Counted from the stretch's first letter, positions 7,869 through 16,575 are shown. The stretch is DNA of 64,000 nt from Pseudothioclava sp033100795 (GCF_033100795.1 NZ_JAWLVI010000001.1:310001-374000), one strand, 5' to 3'. Notes: generated by a model from the sequence alone, not told the origin. Numbers and translations: made by a program.

Positions 7869-8810
7869 CTACGAATCACCGCTTCTGGAAACTTTCTCCC
7901 AGACTAGCGCCTCAAGATTGAGCAAGTAAGTCGCCCGATTATCTTGATAGCCGGGCTCGGTTTTGCCACCTATGACAACTATCCCCTTTTGCGTCAACTT
8001 GGCTTGGTGTCTATGTATCCAACCTGGAAACTCACCGGTGGTATCAATCTTGGTGATGCTAAAATCACTCAGGGCTAGGCAATACACCGGCGTTGTGTCC
8101 GATCGGCGTTCCCTCGAGTAGCCCAGCCCACCAACAATCCATATCGTATCGCCAACCAATGTCGCGGAGTGAAAGTCCGTTGGCGGAAAAATCGACGTTG
8201 GATAGAAGAAAATGCGTGGGGGCGCGTCTGGCGAATAGACGGTGACATCATTGAAAATGACGAATTCGCTCATGTAATGATCTTCGTGCTCACCGCCGAT
8301 CTGAACCCAGCGACCGTCTTCAAGCTGCGTTGTCGATTGCCCGAAACGGTCTGCCGTCCAGATAACGTCTGGCAGTCCCGGAAACCGCTGTTGCATGTTA
8401 TACGAGCTGTCTCCCGTGCGCAGCATCTCAAGGTAAAAGGGTCGGGTCCGTTCTTCGGGGTTGCTCTTGCCACGAACCTCTCCGGCCCCATCCCTGAAGC
8501 CAGGCGCTTTGACCGCTTGCTTCGGCAACAGGTAGGCCTCGGTGACAAAGCGGATCTGCTCACGTGCGAGGTCTTCGAGGTCATTCACAGTCCAACCTGC
8601 CTCTAGCAGCGCTGCGATATAGGCGCGGATTGCGGGATTGCCCTCGGCATCCCGTATGCGCTCCGGATTTTCGGTGAAAGGCGAAATATCAGTGATCTGG
8701 TGGACGTCAGCGCCCTGCCCGATGAGCAGTTTGAGCATTTCAACGTCGTATGTCTCAAGCGTCGCATCAAGGGCAATGTCGCGCCGAATACCATGTGTCA
8801 AATAATCCAT
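7869..8810 (-). CDS. ankyrin-like plus kelch-like protein of unknown function
   Basis: 313 residues, no signal peptide and no membrane segment. Residues about 15-40 resemble one ankyrin unit (DVEMLKLLIGQGADVHQ). From about 140 there are beta-propeller-like units with HSATLVGDTIWIVGGLGY, then WIHRHQAKLTQKGIVVIGGK, and a final LEALVWEKV, as in kelch proteins. Base composition is clearly lower in GC than neighbouring genes and codon use is less biased, suggesting transfer. ATG at 8810 is the only plausible start before an upstream in-frame stop; its ribosome site is weak. Fragments of this type occur in bacterial effector and immunity contexts, but nothing here shows that role. Confidence 0.7.
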   Translation of the reverse strand: MDYLTHGIRRDIALDATLETYDVEMLKLLIGQGADVHQITDISPFTENPERIRDAEGNPAIRAYIAALLEAGWTVNDLEDLAREQIRFVTEAYLLPKQAVKAPGFRDGAGEVRGKSNPEERTRPFYLEMLRTGDSSYNMQQRFPGLPDVIWTADRFGQSTTQLEDGRWVQIGGEHEDHYMSEFVIFNDVTVYSPDAPPRIFFYPTSIFPPTDFHSATLVGDTIWIVGGLGYSRERRSDTTPVYCLALSDFSITKIDTTGEFPGWIHRHQAKLTQKGIVVIGGKTEPGYQDNRATYLLNLEALVWEKVSRSGDS

Positions 8811-8837
8811 AAAACAAGCCGGTGAATAATGAACACC

Positions 8838-8879
8838 TTTATCATTATGATAAATCTGGTATCATTATGATAAATCTGG
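8838..8879. promoter_or_regulatory. tandem palindromic operator-like repeats before the ankyrin/kelch gene
   Basis: A 20-base unit is present twice in direct tandem (8840-8859 and 8860-8879). Each holds a perfect odd palindrome centred on T: TTTATCATTATGATAAA at 8838-8854 and TATCATTATGATA at 8860-8872. Centres are 20 bases apart, two helical turns. They lie 28-69 bases upstream of the start at 8810, where a repressor or activator would bind. The rest of the 316-base gap (8811-9126) holds only the hairpin at 9084-9106. Confidence 0.6.
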
Positions 8880-9083
8880 CAGAAAAATGGCTTGTCTCAA
8901 ACTGATCGACTGAATTCATGATCGTATTCGGATACGGCGGCTGGTCCGATCAACTTTATTTAGCTGAATGGTTTAGACTTGGCGGAAAAGCAGACGTTTG
9001 GGTTGCTGTATCAAGCGGCAGCAATGTCCCGCACTCCCGCCATTAGGGCCATCCGCGAGTGTTGTTGATGCCACCGCTCTGAC

Positions 9084-9106
9084 CGGAGCAGGTTTTGCCT
9101 GCTCCG
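9084..9106 (-). terminator. hairpin after the M20 peptidase gene, possible terminator
   Basis: CGGAGCAGG (9084-9092) pairs perfectly with CCTGCTCCG (9098-9106). It lies 21 bases beyond the stop of the peptidase gene, but no T run follows on the minus strand, so termination would be weak or need other factors. Confidence 0.4.
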
Positions 9107-9126
9107 ACCCGATTTAGGGTCCGGAC

Positions 9127-10503
9127 TTACCTCGCCAGACGATCCAGAATACGCGCCCAGGACCGCATCCCTTTGTGGAAGCTTTGCTGGTCGTATTTCT
9201 CGTTGGGCGAATGGATCGCGTCGTCATCATTGGCGAAGCCGATCAACATCGCGTCCATTCCAAGGATTTCCTTGAAATAGCCCGCAATCGGGATCGAGCC
9301 ACCCATGCCGACGATCACGGCCTCGCGGTTCCATTCATCTGACAGCGCCTGACGGGCGGCCTCGAACTCGGGCCGCGCGGTGTTCATCACCGCCGCCGGA
9401 GAGCCTTCGAGGTTGTTGTCCCATGTGATGCGGGCATCCGTGGGCAGGCGGGCCTCGATATGGGCGCGCAGCTTCCGGCGCACGTCGTCGGGGTCCATCG
9501 CACCGACAAGACGGCAGGTGATCTTGCAATGCGCCTCGGCCGGGATCACGGTTTTCGACCCCGCGCCCTGATAGCCGCCCCACAGGCCGTTGATCTCGAT
9601 CGTCGGGCGCGCCCATTGCTGTTCCAGCGTGGAATAGCCCGCCTCGCCATGCGCGCGGCTCATACCGACACTGCCCAGATACTCGGCCTCGTCAAAGCCG
9701 CAATCCGCCCATTGAGCCTTTTGCGCGGGCGTCACCTCCGGCACACCGTCATAGAAGCCCTCGACCGTCACGCGACCCGCATCATCGTGGAGCGAGGCGA
9801 TCAGCCGCGAGATCTCGCGCAGCGGGTTCAGGGCAGGGCCGCCGTAATGGCCCGAGTGCAGGTCGATGCGCGGCCCATGCAGGGTGAATTCATCTTTCAG
9901 CATCCCGCGCAACTGCCCCGCGATCGAGGGCACACCGAGCGAAACCATCGAGGTGTCGCAGATCAGCGCCAGATCGGCGGTCAGCTCGGCGGCATTCTCT
10001 TTCATGAAAGGCACAAGCGAGGGCGAGCCTGATTCTTCCTCGCCCTCAAGGAAAATGGTCAGATTGCCGGGCAGGGAGCCGTTCACGTCTTTGTAAGCGC
10101 GGCAGGCCTCGATGAAGGTCATCAACTGGCCCTTGTCGTCCGATGACCCGCGCCCGCGGATCACCTTGCCCTTGGCGGTGTCCTCGATCGCCGGGTCGAA
10201 CGGATCGCGCGCCCATTGCGACAACGGATCGACCGGCTGCACGTCATAATGGCCATAGAACAGGATATGCGGCCCCGCGCCTTCATGGCGGGCCACAACC
10301 ATCGGATGGCCCGGTGTCGGGCGTTTTTCTGATTTGAAACCAAGGGATTGCAGGTCACGCACCAGCCAGTCAGCCGCTTGCTCGGTGTCGGCGTCAAAGG
10401 CCGGATCGGTCGAGATGGAGGGGATGCGCAGAAGCTCCATCAGGCGGTCGGTTGCCTCGGGGAGGGCGGCGTCAATGCGGGCGAGAACTTGCTCAAGCGA
10501 CAT
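9127..10503 (-). CDS. M20 family metallo-dipeptidase
   Basis: 458 residues of an M20 zinc peptidase (dipeptidase/ArgE/DapE superfamily). The first metal site is ILFYGHYDVQPVDPL (His and Asp about 85-90), followed by IRGRGSSDDKGQ and the catalytic Glu pair in FLEGEEESGSPSL. The dimerisation domain lies in the middle, and the last metal His is in DDAIHSPNEKYD near the C-terminus. ATG at 10503 is chosen over an upstream extension because AGGAG lies 7 bases before it and MSLEQVLARIDAALP is the typical beginning. Substrate unknown; probably cytosolic dipeptides. Divergent from hemA. Confidence 0.9.
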   Translation of the reverse strand: MSLEQVLARIDAALPEATDRLMELLRIPSISTDPAFDADTEQAADWLVRDLQSLGFKSEKRPTPGHPMVVARHEGAGPHILFYGHYDVQPVDPLSQWARDPFDPAIEDTAKGKVIRGRGSSDDKGQLMTFIEACRAYKDVNGSLPGNLTIFLEGEEESGSPSLVPFMKENAAELTADLALICDTSMVSLGVPSIAGQLRGMLKDEFTLHGPRIDLHSGHYGGPALNPLREISRLIASLHDDAGRVTVEGFYDGVPEVTPAQKAQWADCGFDEAEYLGSVGMSRAHGEAGYSTLEQQWARPTIEINGLWGGYQGAGSKTVIPAEAHCKITCRLVGAMDPDDVRRKLRAHIEARLPTDARITWDNNLEGSPAAVMNTARPEFEAARQALSDEWNREAVIVGMGGSIPIAGYFKEILGMDAMLIGFANDDDAIHSPNEKYDQQSFHKGMRSWARILDRLAR

Positions 10504-10627
10504 GGGGATACTCCTGAATTTGCGCCAGAGCCTAGCGTTCCGCGCGGCAGTGTCCAGCGCCCGAACCACGCGCAAACGTGGTAAAAGGTGATTTTTCGCG
10601 GCATTTTTGGCTTCCCTTGTGAAGTTT

Positions 10628-10641
10628 TTGACCTTTATCAA
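10628..10641 (+). promoter_or_regulatory. FNR/FnrL-type box upstream of hemA
   Basis: TTGACCTTTATCAA matches the FNR consensus TTGAT-N4-ATCAA at nine of ten positions. It is 60 bases before the hemA ATG. Oxygen control of hemA through FnrL is established in Rhodobacter; that it acts here is inferred. Confidence 0.7.
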
Positions 10642-10700
10642 GGTGGCGCGTATGCAGGGCCGCTACGGCTCGTCCCAGCGAACAGGCAAGGAAACCGGCA

Positions 10701-11930
10701 ATGAACTACGATCTCGCACTCGACCAGGCGCTGCAACGGCTGCATGACGAAGGCCGTTACCGGACCTTCATCGACATCGAGCGCGAGAAGGGCAATTTCC
10801 CGAATGCCATGTGGAACCGCCCCGACGGCAAGCGTCAGGAAATCGCGGTCTGGTGCGGGAACGACTATCTGGGCATGGGCCAGCATCCGGCGGTTCTGGC
10901 CGCGATGCACGAGGCGCTGGACGCGGTTGGCGCGGGCTCTGGCGGGACGCGGAATATCTCGGGGACGACCGCCTATCACAAGCGGCTTGAGGCCGAGATT
11001 GCGGATTTGCACGGCAAGGAGACCGCGCTGGTGTTCTCGTCGGCCTATATTGCCAATGACGCCACGCTTTCGACGCTGCGCATCCTGTTCCCCGGCCTGA
11101 TTATCTATTCGGACGAGCTGAACCACGCTTCGATGATCGAGGGGATTCGCCGTGGCGCTGGCCAGAAGCGCATCTTCCGCCACAACGATCTGGACCATCT
11201 GCGCGAGCTTCTGGCAGCCGATGATCCGCAGGCACCCAAGCTGATCGCCTTTGAGTCGATCTATTCGATGGATGGCGATGTCGGTCCGATCGAAGGCTTC
11301 TGCGATCTGGCAGATGAATTCGGCGCGCTGACCTATCTCGACGAGGTCCACGCGGTCGGCATGTATGGCAAGCGCGGCGGCGGTATCTCTGAACGCGACG
11401 GGATCGCGCATCGCGTCGATATGATCAACGGCACGCTGGGTAAGGCCTTTGGTGTGTTCGGCGGCTATGTCGCAGCCTCGGCCAAGCTGGTCGATGCGAT
11501 CCGCTCCTATGCGCCGGGCTTTATCTTCACCACCTCTCTGCCGCCTGCGATTGCGGCCGGTGCTGCGGCCTCGATTGCCTTCCTGAAGACGGAAGAGGGG
11601 CAAAAGCTGCGTGACGCGCAGCAGCTTCACGCAAAAATCCTGAAGACCCGCCTGCGCGGGCTTGGCCTGCCGATCATTGACCACGACACCCATATTGTGC
11701 CGGTTATCATCGGCGACCCGATCCATACCAAAGTGCTGTCGGATATGCTCTTGTCGGACTTCGGGGTCTATGTTCAGCCGATCAACTTCCCCACCGTTCC
11801 GCGCGGCACTGAACGGCTGCGGTTCACACCCTCGCCGGTGCATACCTCGGACCAGATCGACCATCTGGTGAAGTCGCTCGACAGCCTCTGGTCGCGCTGT
11901 GCGCTGAATCGTGCCGAAGAGAGCGCTTAA
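10701..11930 (+). CDS. hemA: 5-aminolevulinate synthase
   Basis: Condenses glycine and succinyl-CoA to 5-aminolevulinate, the first step of tetrapyrrole synthesis in alphaproteobacteria (Shemin pathway). 409 residues, the normal length. PLP type I fold with GAGSGGTRNISGT (about 75-87), YLDEVHAVGMYG, and the Schiff-base lysine in NGTLGKAFGVFGGY (about 248). A good ribosome site (CAAGGAAA) precedes the ATG. It stands alone with an FNR-type box upstream, so expression is probably raised at low oxygen. Confidence 0.97.
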   Translation: MNYDLALDQALQRLHDEGRYRTFIDIEREKGNFPNAMWNRPDGKRQEIAVWCGNDYLGMGQHPAVLAAMHEALDAVGAGSGGTRNISGTTAYHKRLEAEIADLHGKETALVFSSAYIANDATLSTLRILFPGLIIYSDELNHASMIEGIRRGAGQKRIFRHNDLDHLRELLAADDPQAPKLIAFESIYSMDGDVGPIEGFCDLADEFGALTYLDEVHAVGMYGKRGGGISERDGIAHRVDMINGTLGKAFGVFGGYVAASAKLVDAIRSYAPGFIFTTSLPPAIAAGAAASIAFLKTEEGQKLRDAQQLHAKILKTRLRGLGLPIIDHDTHIVPVIIGDPIHTKVLSDMLLSDFGVYVQPINFPTVPRGTERLRFTPSPVHTSDQIDHLVKSLDSLWSRCALNRAEESA

Positions 11931-11996
11931 GCACTTTTCCGCGAGTGCAAAGCTCTCGGTCCTGTGGTAACTCTTTTGTAATGATGAGCGTATTCA

Positions 11997-12024
11997 GTTC
12001 GCGAATCGACATTTGTTCGCGAAC
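11997..12024. repeat. pair of TTCGCGAA palindromes before the RodZ-like gene
   Basis: GTTCGCGAA at 11997-12005 and the full palindrome GTTCGCGAAC at 12015-12024 have centres 18 bases apart. The second ends 18 bases before the start codon at 12043, so it would lie in the leader or over the promoter. It is not the N7-spaced LexA form. A site for an unidentified dimeric regulator is possible. Confidence 0.4.
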
Positions 12025-12042
12025 GGGGCAGGAACGGGCAGC

Positions 12043-13227
12043 ATGATCGGGCGGAAGAACCAGCCTCCTGCGAAGGAGGCGTTCAAACCCAAAGGGTTCG
12101 ATGATTTCGAGCTTCGCTTAGGCGATCTGATGCGTGGCGAGCGGGCAACGCTTGCCAAATCGCTGCTTGATGTCCAGCGTGAACTCCGCATCAAAGCCTC
12201 GCATATCGCCGCGATCGAGGCGGCGGATGTTTCGGCCTTTGAAACCCCGTCTTTTGTCGCCGGATATGTGCGTTCTTACGCCCGCTATCTGGGGATGGAG
12301 CCTGACTGGGCGTTCGAGCGGTTCTGCATCGAGGCCGATTTTACCCCCACGCACGGTATGGCTGCTGCGGCTTCGGGGCCCAAGGCGCCGAAGCCCGTTA
12401 TGGCCGAGCCTTTGGCAAACCCGAACGCCTCTTTCGTGCCGCGCACCGAGGCGATCTGGACCAGGATCGAGCCGCGTGCCGTTGGCTCGCTGCTGGTGCT
12501 GCTCGCGCTGGCGGGGGGGATTGGGTATGGCGGCTGGTCGGTCCTGCAAGAAGTGCAGCGCGTGCAGCTTGCCCCTGTCGATCAGGCGCCCGGCATCGTT
12601 GCCGAGCTGGACCCGTTGCAATCGGTGACGCCGATCGAGGTGGCAGACGCACAGGCGCTGGACATCCGCCCGCAGATCGAGACCACGGATCGCCTGTATC
12701 GTCCGCAAGCGCTTGATGTGCCCAAGTTTGTGTCGCGCGACGGCCCGATTTCCGCGATCGACCCGACTAACACGGGGCTTCTGGCGGCTGCGGATACGAT
12801 GGCCTCGGACGATACGACGGCTGGGACCACTCTTGCCGCGATGCAGCCCGTGCGCACGCTGGCTGAGGATGCGCCTGCGGTCGAGATTCTGGCTGTGCGG
12901 CCCTCGTGGGTGAGCGTCGTGTCGGCGGATGGCTCGGTAATCCTTGAAAAGGTTCTTGATGCGGGCGAGCGGTTCGCTTTGCCCAAGCTGGAAAACGCCC
13001 CGGTCATGCGCACCGGCGAGTCGGGCGCGATCTATTTCGCGGTGAATGGCGTGGCGCATGGGCCTGTCGGTTCGCGCGGCCAGGTCACAAAGAATATCGA
13101 GCTTTCGCCCGAGTCGCTGGCCCAGACCTATGCGGTTGCCGACATCGCGAAGGATCAGGATCTGGCCACGATGATCGCCGTGGCCGACGCGTCGCGCTCG
13201 ATCAAGGGGGCGATGGCGGGGCAATAA
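12043..13227 (+). CDS. RodZ-like membrane protein (HTH_25, one membrane segment, DUF4115)
   Basis: 394 residues. A cytoplasmic helix-turn-helix of the RodZ type (about 26-95: LRLGDLMRGERATLAKSL, IKASHIAAIEAADVSAF, SFVAGYVRSYARYLGM) is followed by one membrane segment (about 152-172, VGSLLVLLALAGGIGYGG). After a long linker comes a periplasmic DUF4115 beta domain (about 280-350, VEILAVRPSWVSVVSADG). RodZ proteins link MreB to the elongation machinery; this layout supports that role. ATG at 12043 with AGGA upstream is preferred over TTG at 12013. Followed by ispG, as in many Rhodobacterales. Confidence 0.82.
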   Translation: MIGRKNQPPAKEAFKPKGFDDFELRLGDLMRGERATLAKSLLDVQRELRIKASHIAAIEAADVSAFETPSFVAGYVRSYARYLGMEPDWAFERFCIEADFTPTHGMAAAASGPKAPKPVMAEPLANPNASFVPRTEAIWTRIEPRAVGSLLVLLALAGGIGYGGWSVLQEVQRVQLAPVDQAPGIVAELDPLQSVTPIEVADAQALDIRPQIETTDRLYRPQALDVPKFVSRDGPISAIDPTNTGLLAAADTMASDDTTAGTTLAAMQPVRTLAEDAPAVEILAVRPSWVSVVSADGSVILEKVLDAGERFALPKLENAPVMRTGESGAIYFAVNGVAHGPVGSRGQVTKNIELSPESLAQTYAVADIAKDQDLATMIAVADASRSIKGAMAGQ

Positions 13228-13311
13228 CCCTTGCAATGTCAGGTAGAACAGCCGTTGCTCTTCCGGGGTGGCTGGCCTAGGGTCCGGCCGAGTTCCGAAG
13301 GAGTCTGTCCC

Positions 13312-14427
13312 ATGTCGCACAATCCTATTCGTCCCTGGCGTAATATCTATCGTCGCAAGTCCCGTCAGATCATGGTGGGCAATGTGCCGGTCGGGGGGGA
13401 TGCGCCGATCTCGGTGCAGACGATGACGAATACCGACACTTCGGACGTGCGTGCGACGCTGGATCAGATTTTGCGCGCGGCAGAAGTCGGGGCGGACATC
13501 GTGCGGGTATCGACCCCGGACGAGGCTTCGACGCGGGCGCTGCGCGAGATTTGCCGCGAAAGCCCTGTGCCGATCGTGGCGGATATTCATTTCCATTACA
13601 AACGCGCGATCGAGGCTGCCGAGGCGGGCGCCGCCTGCCTGCGGATCAATCCGGGCAATATCGGGGACGCTGCGCGCGTGAAAGAGGTCGTCCGCGCCGC
13701 GCGCGATCATGGCTGTTCGATCCGTATCGGCGTGAACGCGGGCTCGCTTGAAAAGCACCTGCTGGAGAAATATGGCGAGCCGTGCCCCGATGCGATGGTG
13801 GAATCCGGTCTCGACCATATCAAGCTGTTGCAGGACAATGATTTTCACGAGTTCAAAATCTCGGTGAAAGCGTCGGACGTGTTTCTGGCATCCGCCGCCT
13901 ATCAGGCGCTGGCCGATGCCACGGACGCGCCGATCCACCTTGGCATTACCGAGGCTGGCGGGCTGATGGCAGGGACGGTGAAATCGGCCATCGGGATGGG
14001 CAACCTGCTTTGGGCGGGGATCGGTGACACGCTGCGCGTGTCGCTGTCGGCCGATCCGGTGGAAGAAGTGAAAATGGGCTTCGAGATCCTGAAATCTCTG
14101 GGGCTGCGCACGCGGGGTGTTCAGATCATCTCGTGTCCGTCCTGCGCGCGTCAGGGGTTTGACGTGATCAAAACGGTCGAAGCGTTGGAGAAGCGGCTGG
14201 AACACATCAAAACCCCGATGAGCCTGTCGATCATTGGCTGCGTGGTGAACGGGCCGGGCGAGGCGCTGATGACGGATATTGGCTTTACCGGCGGCGGGGC
14301 TGGCTCGGGGATGATCTATCTCGCGGGCAAGCAGAGCCACAAGATGAGCAACGAGCAGATGATCGACCATATTGTCGAGCTGGTTGAAAAGCGTGCCTCG
14401 GAGCTTGAGGCAGAGGCCGCAGAATAA
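13312..14427 (+). CDS. ispG: 4-hydroxy-3-methylbut-2-enyl-diphosphate synthase (flavodoxin)
   Basis: Penultimate step of the MEP isoprenoid pathway, using a [4Fe-4S] cluster. 371 residues: TIM barrel with QIMVGNVPVGGDAPISVQTM at the start and the cluster ligands in ISCPSCARQGFD plus SIIGCVVNGPGEA (three Cys), with a conserved downstream Glu. ATG at 13312 follows GAAGGAG by eight bases; an earlier in-frame ATG at 13231 lacks a ribosome site and would add non-homologous residues. Ends at a strong bidirectional terminator. Confidence 0.97.
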   Translation: MSHNPIRPWRNIYRRKSRQIMVGNVPVGGDAPISVQTMTNTDTSDVRATLDQILRAAEVGADIVRVSTPDEASTRALREICRESPVPIVADIHFHYKRAIEAAEAGAACLRINPGNIGDAARVKEVVRAARDHGCSIRIGVNAGSLEKHLLEKYGEPCPDAMVESGLDHIKLLQDNDFHEFKISVKASDVFLASAAYQALADATDAPIHLGITEAGGLMAGTVKSAIGMGNLLWAGIGDTLRVSLSADPVEEVKMGFEILKSLGLRTRGVQIISCPSCARQGFDVIKTVEALEKRLEHIKTPMSLSIIGCVVNGPGEALMTDIGFTGGGAGSGMIYLAGKQSHKMSNEQMIDHIVELVEKRASELEAEAAE

Positions 14428-14451
14428 CCGATCCGCCATCAAGGGGATACG

Positions 14452-14480
14452 AAAACGGGGGGCATCGAGCCCCCCGTTTT
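14452..14480. terminator. bidirectional terminator between ispG and the DsbA-like gene
   Basis: AAAACGGGGGGC (14452-14463) and GCCCCCCGTTTT (14469-14480) make a 12-base-pair stem with loop ATCGA. T tracts end the stem in both directions, fitting two convergent genes. Confidence 0.9.
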
Positions 14481-14515
14481 CGTCGGGGGACTACGCCCCC
14501 GCTGTCTGCACCCGA

Positions 14516-15262
14516 TCAGTCGCGCTGGCTGTCGACGATCGAGGCCATCGTCTCGTAGGGCGCGTAGCCGCGCATCATTTCCGTGCCGATCACAAAGGCG
14601 GGCGTCCCCGAGACCTTGAGGCGCGCGGCAAGCTGGTGGTTCTGGCGCAGAACCGCAGTGACGGGCTCTTCGTTCATCCGCTTGATGATAGCGTCGGCGT
14701 CCAGTGATTTGGTTTCGGCCAGACGCTTGAGGCTGTCCATCGTGATGTCGCCACGGAAGGTCATCAGCGTGTTGTGGACGTCCACGTAGGCGCCATCGCC
14801 CGCGATCTGCTGAACCGCAACAGCAAAGCGCGCAGCCAGATCGGACTGATCGCCCAGAATCGGGAACTCTTTGATGATAAAGCGGATATTTCCGTCTTCC
14901 TTCAGAAGTTTCTCGACCGCCTCATAGGCTTTCTTGCAATAGCCGCAGCGGTAATCGAGAAACTCGACCATCGTCACATCGCCCTCGGGATTGCCGCCGA
15001 CCCACGAATAGCCATCCTCGAAGATGTCCTTCGCGTTTGTCTCGACCAGCGTCACATCGTCTTGGGCTTCCTGCGCTTGCTGGCGCTGTTCGAGCACGTT
15101 GATCGACTCGATCAAAACCTCGGGGTTTTCCATCAGATAGTCGCGCACGGCCTCACCGAAGGCGGCTTTTTCGCCCTCGGTCATGTCCGAAATGTCGAAT
15201 GCCGAGGCGGGCAGGGCCAGCGCGGAGGAAAGGGCGAGTGCGGCAAAAATCTTGCGGGTCAT
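14516..15262 (-). CDS. DsbA-family periplasmic thiol-disulfide protein (ScsC/Com1 type)
   Basis: 248 residues with a Sec signal peptide cut after ASA (about residue 22), an N-terminal helical dimerisation-like segment (about 30-85, AFGEAVRDYLMENPEVLIES), then a thioredoxin fold with active site FLDYRCGYCKKAYEAVEKL (CGYC) and the cis-proline loop KVSGTPAFVIG. The N-terminal segment is like that of ScsC-type oligomeric isomerases, so isomerase or oxidase activity in the periplasm are both possible. ATG at 15262 follows CAGGAAC; upstream in-frame sequence is not protein-like. Confidence 0.88.
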   Translation of the reverse strand: MTRKIFAALALSSALALPASAFDISDMTEGEKAAFGEAVRDYLMENPEVLIESINVLEQRQQAQEAQDDVTLVETNAKDIFEDGYSWVGGNPEGDVTMVEFLDYRCGYCKKAYEAVEKLLKEDGNIRFIIKEFPILGDQSDLAARFAVAVQQIAGDGAYVDVHNTLMTFRGDITMDSLKRLAETKSLDADAIIKRMNEEPVTAVLRQNHQLAARLKVSGTPAFVIGTEMMRGYAPYETMASIVDSQRD

Positions 15263-15370
15263 AATTGTTCCTGTATCTGGCGCCCCGAGGGACTTTGGCT
15301 TGGTGCTTTGATGGCGCGTCCGGTCAGGCGATGCAAGCGAAAGCCAGGGGCTGCGACGGTGCGTCAGGGG

Positions 15371-15399
15371 TTGCCGCGCGGCGCGACACATCCTATCCG
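15371..15399 (+). promoter_or_regulatory. candidate promoter of the aminotransferase gene
   Basis: TTGCCG (15371-15376) and TATCCG (15394-15399) are 17 bases apart, 34 bases before the ATG at 15433 and within the divergent region to the DsbA-like gene. Confidence 0.35.
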
Positions 15400-15432
15400 C
15401 GTATAAAAGCCCGCGCAGAATGGAGGCAAAAC

Positions 15433-16575
15433 ATGCGTTTCTCAAGCCGTGGTCAGGTCGATCCCTTTATTGTGATGGATGTGATGGAGGCCGCCCGCGC
15501 CGCCGAGGCGGCAGGCCGTGACATCGTGCATATGGAGGTAGGCCAGCCAGCAACCCCCGCGCCTAAAGCCGCGCGTGCGGTATTGGCCGAGCGGCTGGAT
15601 GGAGAGGCGCTTGGCTATACAGTTGCGCTTGGTCTGCCCGAGTTGCGGGCAGGCATCGCGGCCCATTACAAGCGCTGCTACGGCGTCGATCTGGACCCCG
15701 CGCGGGTTGTGGTGACGGCGGGCTCGTCGGGGGCGTTTCTGCTGGCGTTTTCGGCGCTGTTCGACGCGGGCGACAAGGTGGCGCTTGGCGAGCCGGGCTA
15801 TCCAAGCTACCGCCAGATCCTGCGCGCGATGTCGGTGGAGCCGGTCGGCATCCCGACCCGCCCCGAGAACCGCTATCAGCCGGTGCCGTCTGAAATTCCT
15901 GAGGGTATTCAGGGGCTTATTCTGGCGTCTCCCGGTAATCCGTCCGGCACGATGCTGGGTAGACCCGAGCTGGCCGCGCTGATGGCCGAGGCGGAGGCGC
16001 GCGATATTGCGGTAATCTCGGACGAGATTTATCACGGGCTGCATTACGAGGGGCGCGCGGTGTCCGCGCTTGAGGTCTCGGATCAGGCCTATGTCATCAA
16101 CTCGTTCTCGAAATACTTCTCGATGACGGGCTGGCGGATCGGCTGGATGGTGGTGCCTGAGGCGCATATCCGCACGGTCGAGCGTCTGGCGCAGAATATG
16201 TTCATCTGCCCGCCACATGCCTCGCAGGTGGCGGCCCTTGGGGCGCTTGATGCCATTGACGAGCTAGAGGCCAACCGCGCGGTCTATGCCAAGAACCGCC
16301 AGTTGATGCTGGAGGGGCTGCCGAAGGCCGGTTTCACCAAAATCGCGCCGCCGGACGGGGCGTTTTATGTCTATGCCGATATCTCTGATCTTACCGACGA
16401 CAGTCTGACATTCGCGCGGGATATTCTGGATCAGGCGGGGGTGGCGGTGACACCGGGGCTGGATTTCGATCCGCATCGCGGCGCGCAGACCTTACGTTTC
16501 TCTTACGCGCAATCGACCGCGCGGATCGAAGAAGGGTTGAAGCGGCTGCAAGCCTTTATGGCGGCACGGGGCTGA
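15433..16575 (+). CDS. class I/II PLP-dependent aminotransferase
   Basis: 380 residues, fold type I, aspartate-aminotransferase family. Visible: VVVTAGSSGAFLLAFSALF (cofactor phosphate loop), ILASPGNPSGTM with the conserved Asn, VISDEIYHGLHYEG with Asp and Tyr, and the Schiff-base lysine in INSFSKYFSMTGWRIGW; the final Arg is in QTLRFSYAQS. TGGAGG lies before the ATG. The subgroup resembles aromatic or branched-chain aspartate-type aminotransferases; the substrate cannot be decided from sequence. Followed by the amidase gene after 54 bases. Confidence 0.9.
   Translation: MRFSSRGQVDPFIVMDVMEAARAAEAAGRDIVHMEVGQPATPAPKAARAVLAERLDGEALGYTVALGLPELRAGIAAHYKRCYGVDLDPARVVVTAGSSGAFLLAFSALFDAGDKVALGEPGYPSYRQILRAMSVEPVGIPTRPENRYQPVPSEIPEGIQGLILASPGNPSGTMLGRPELAALMAEAEARDIAVISDEIYHGLHYEGRAVSALEVSDQAYVINSFSKYFSMTGWRIGWMVVPEAHIRTVERLAQNMFICPPHASQVAALGALDAIDELEANRAVYAKNRQLMLEGLPKAGFTKIAPPDGAFYVYADISDLTDDSLTFARDILDQAGVAVTPGLDFDPHRGAQTLRFSYAQSTARIEEGLKRLQAFMAARG

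Noticed and set aside
7869..8810. Mobile element carrying the ankyrin/kelch gene
   Set aside because: No transposase, integrase, terminal repeats or target duplication seen; only base composition points to transfer.
8840..8879. Start of a CRISPR array
   Set aside because: Only two units with no spacer between them; they are palindromic operator-like repeats.
12118..14442. 774-residue open frame on the minus strand opposite the RodZ-like and ispG genes
   Set aside because: His-, Arg- and Gln-rich, no family pattern; it is a GC-bias shadow of well-supported plus-strand genes.
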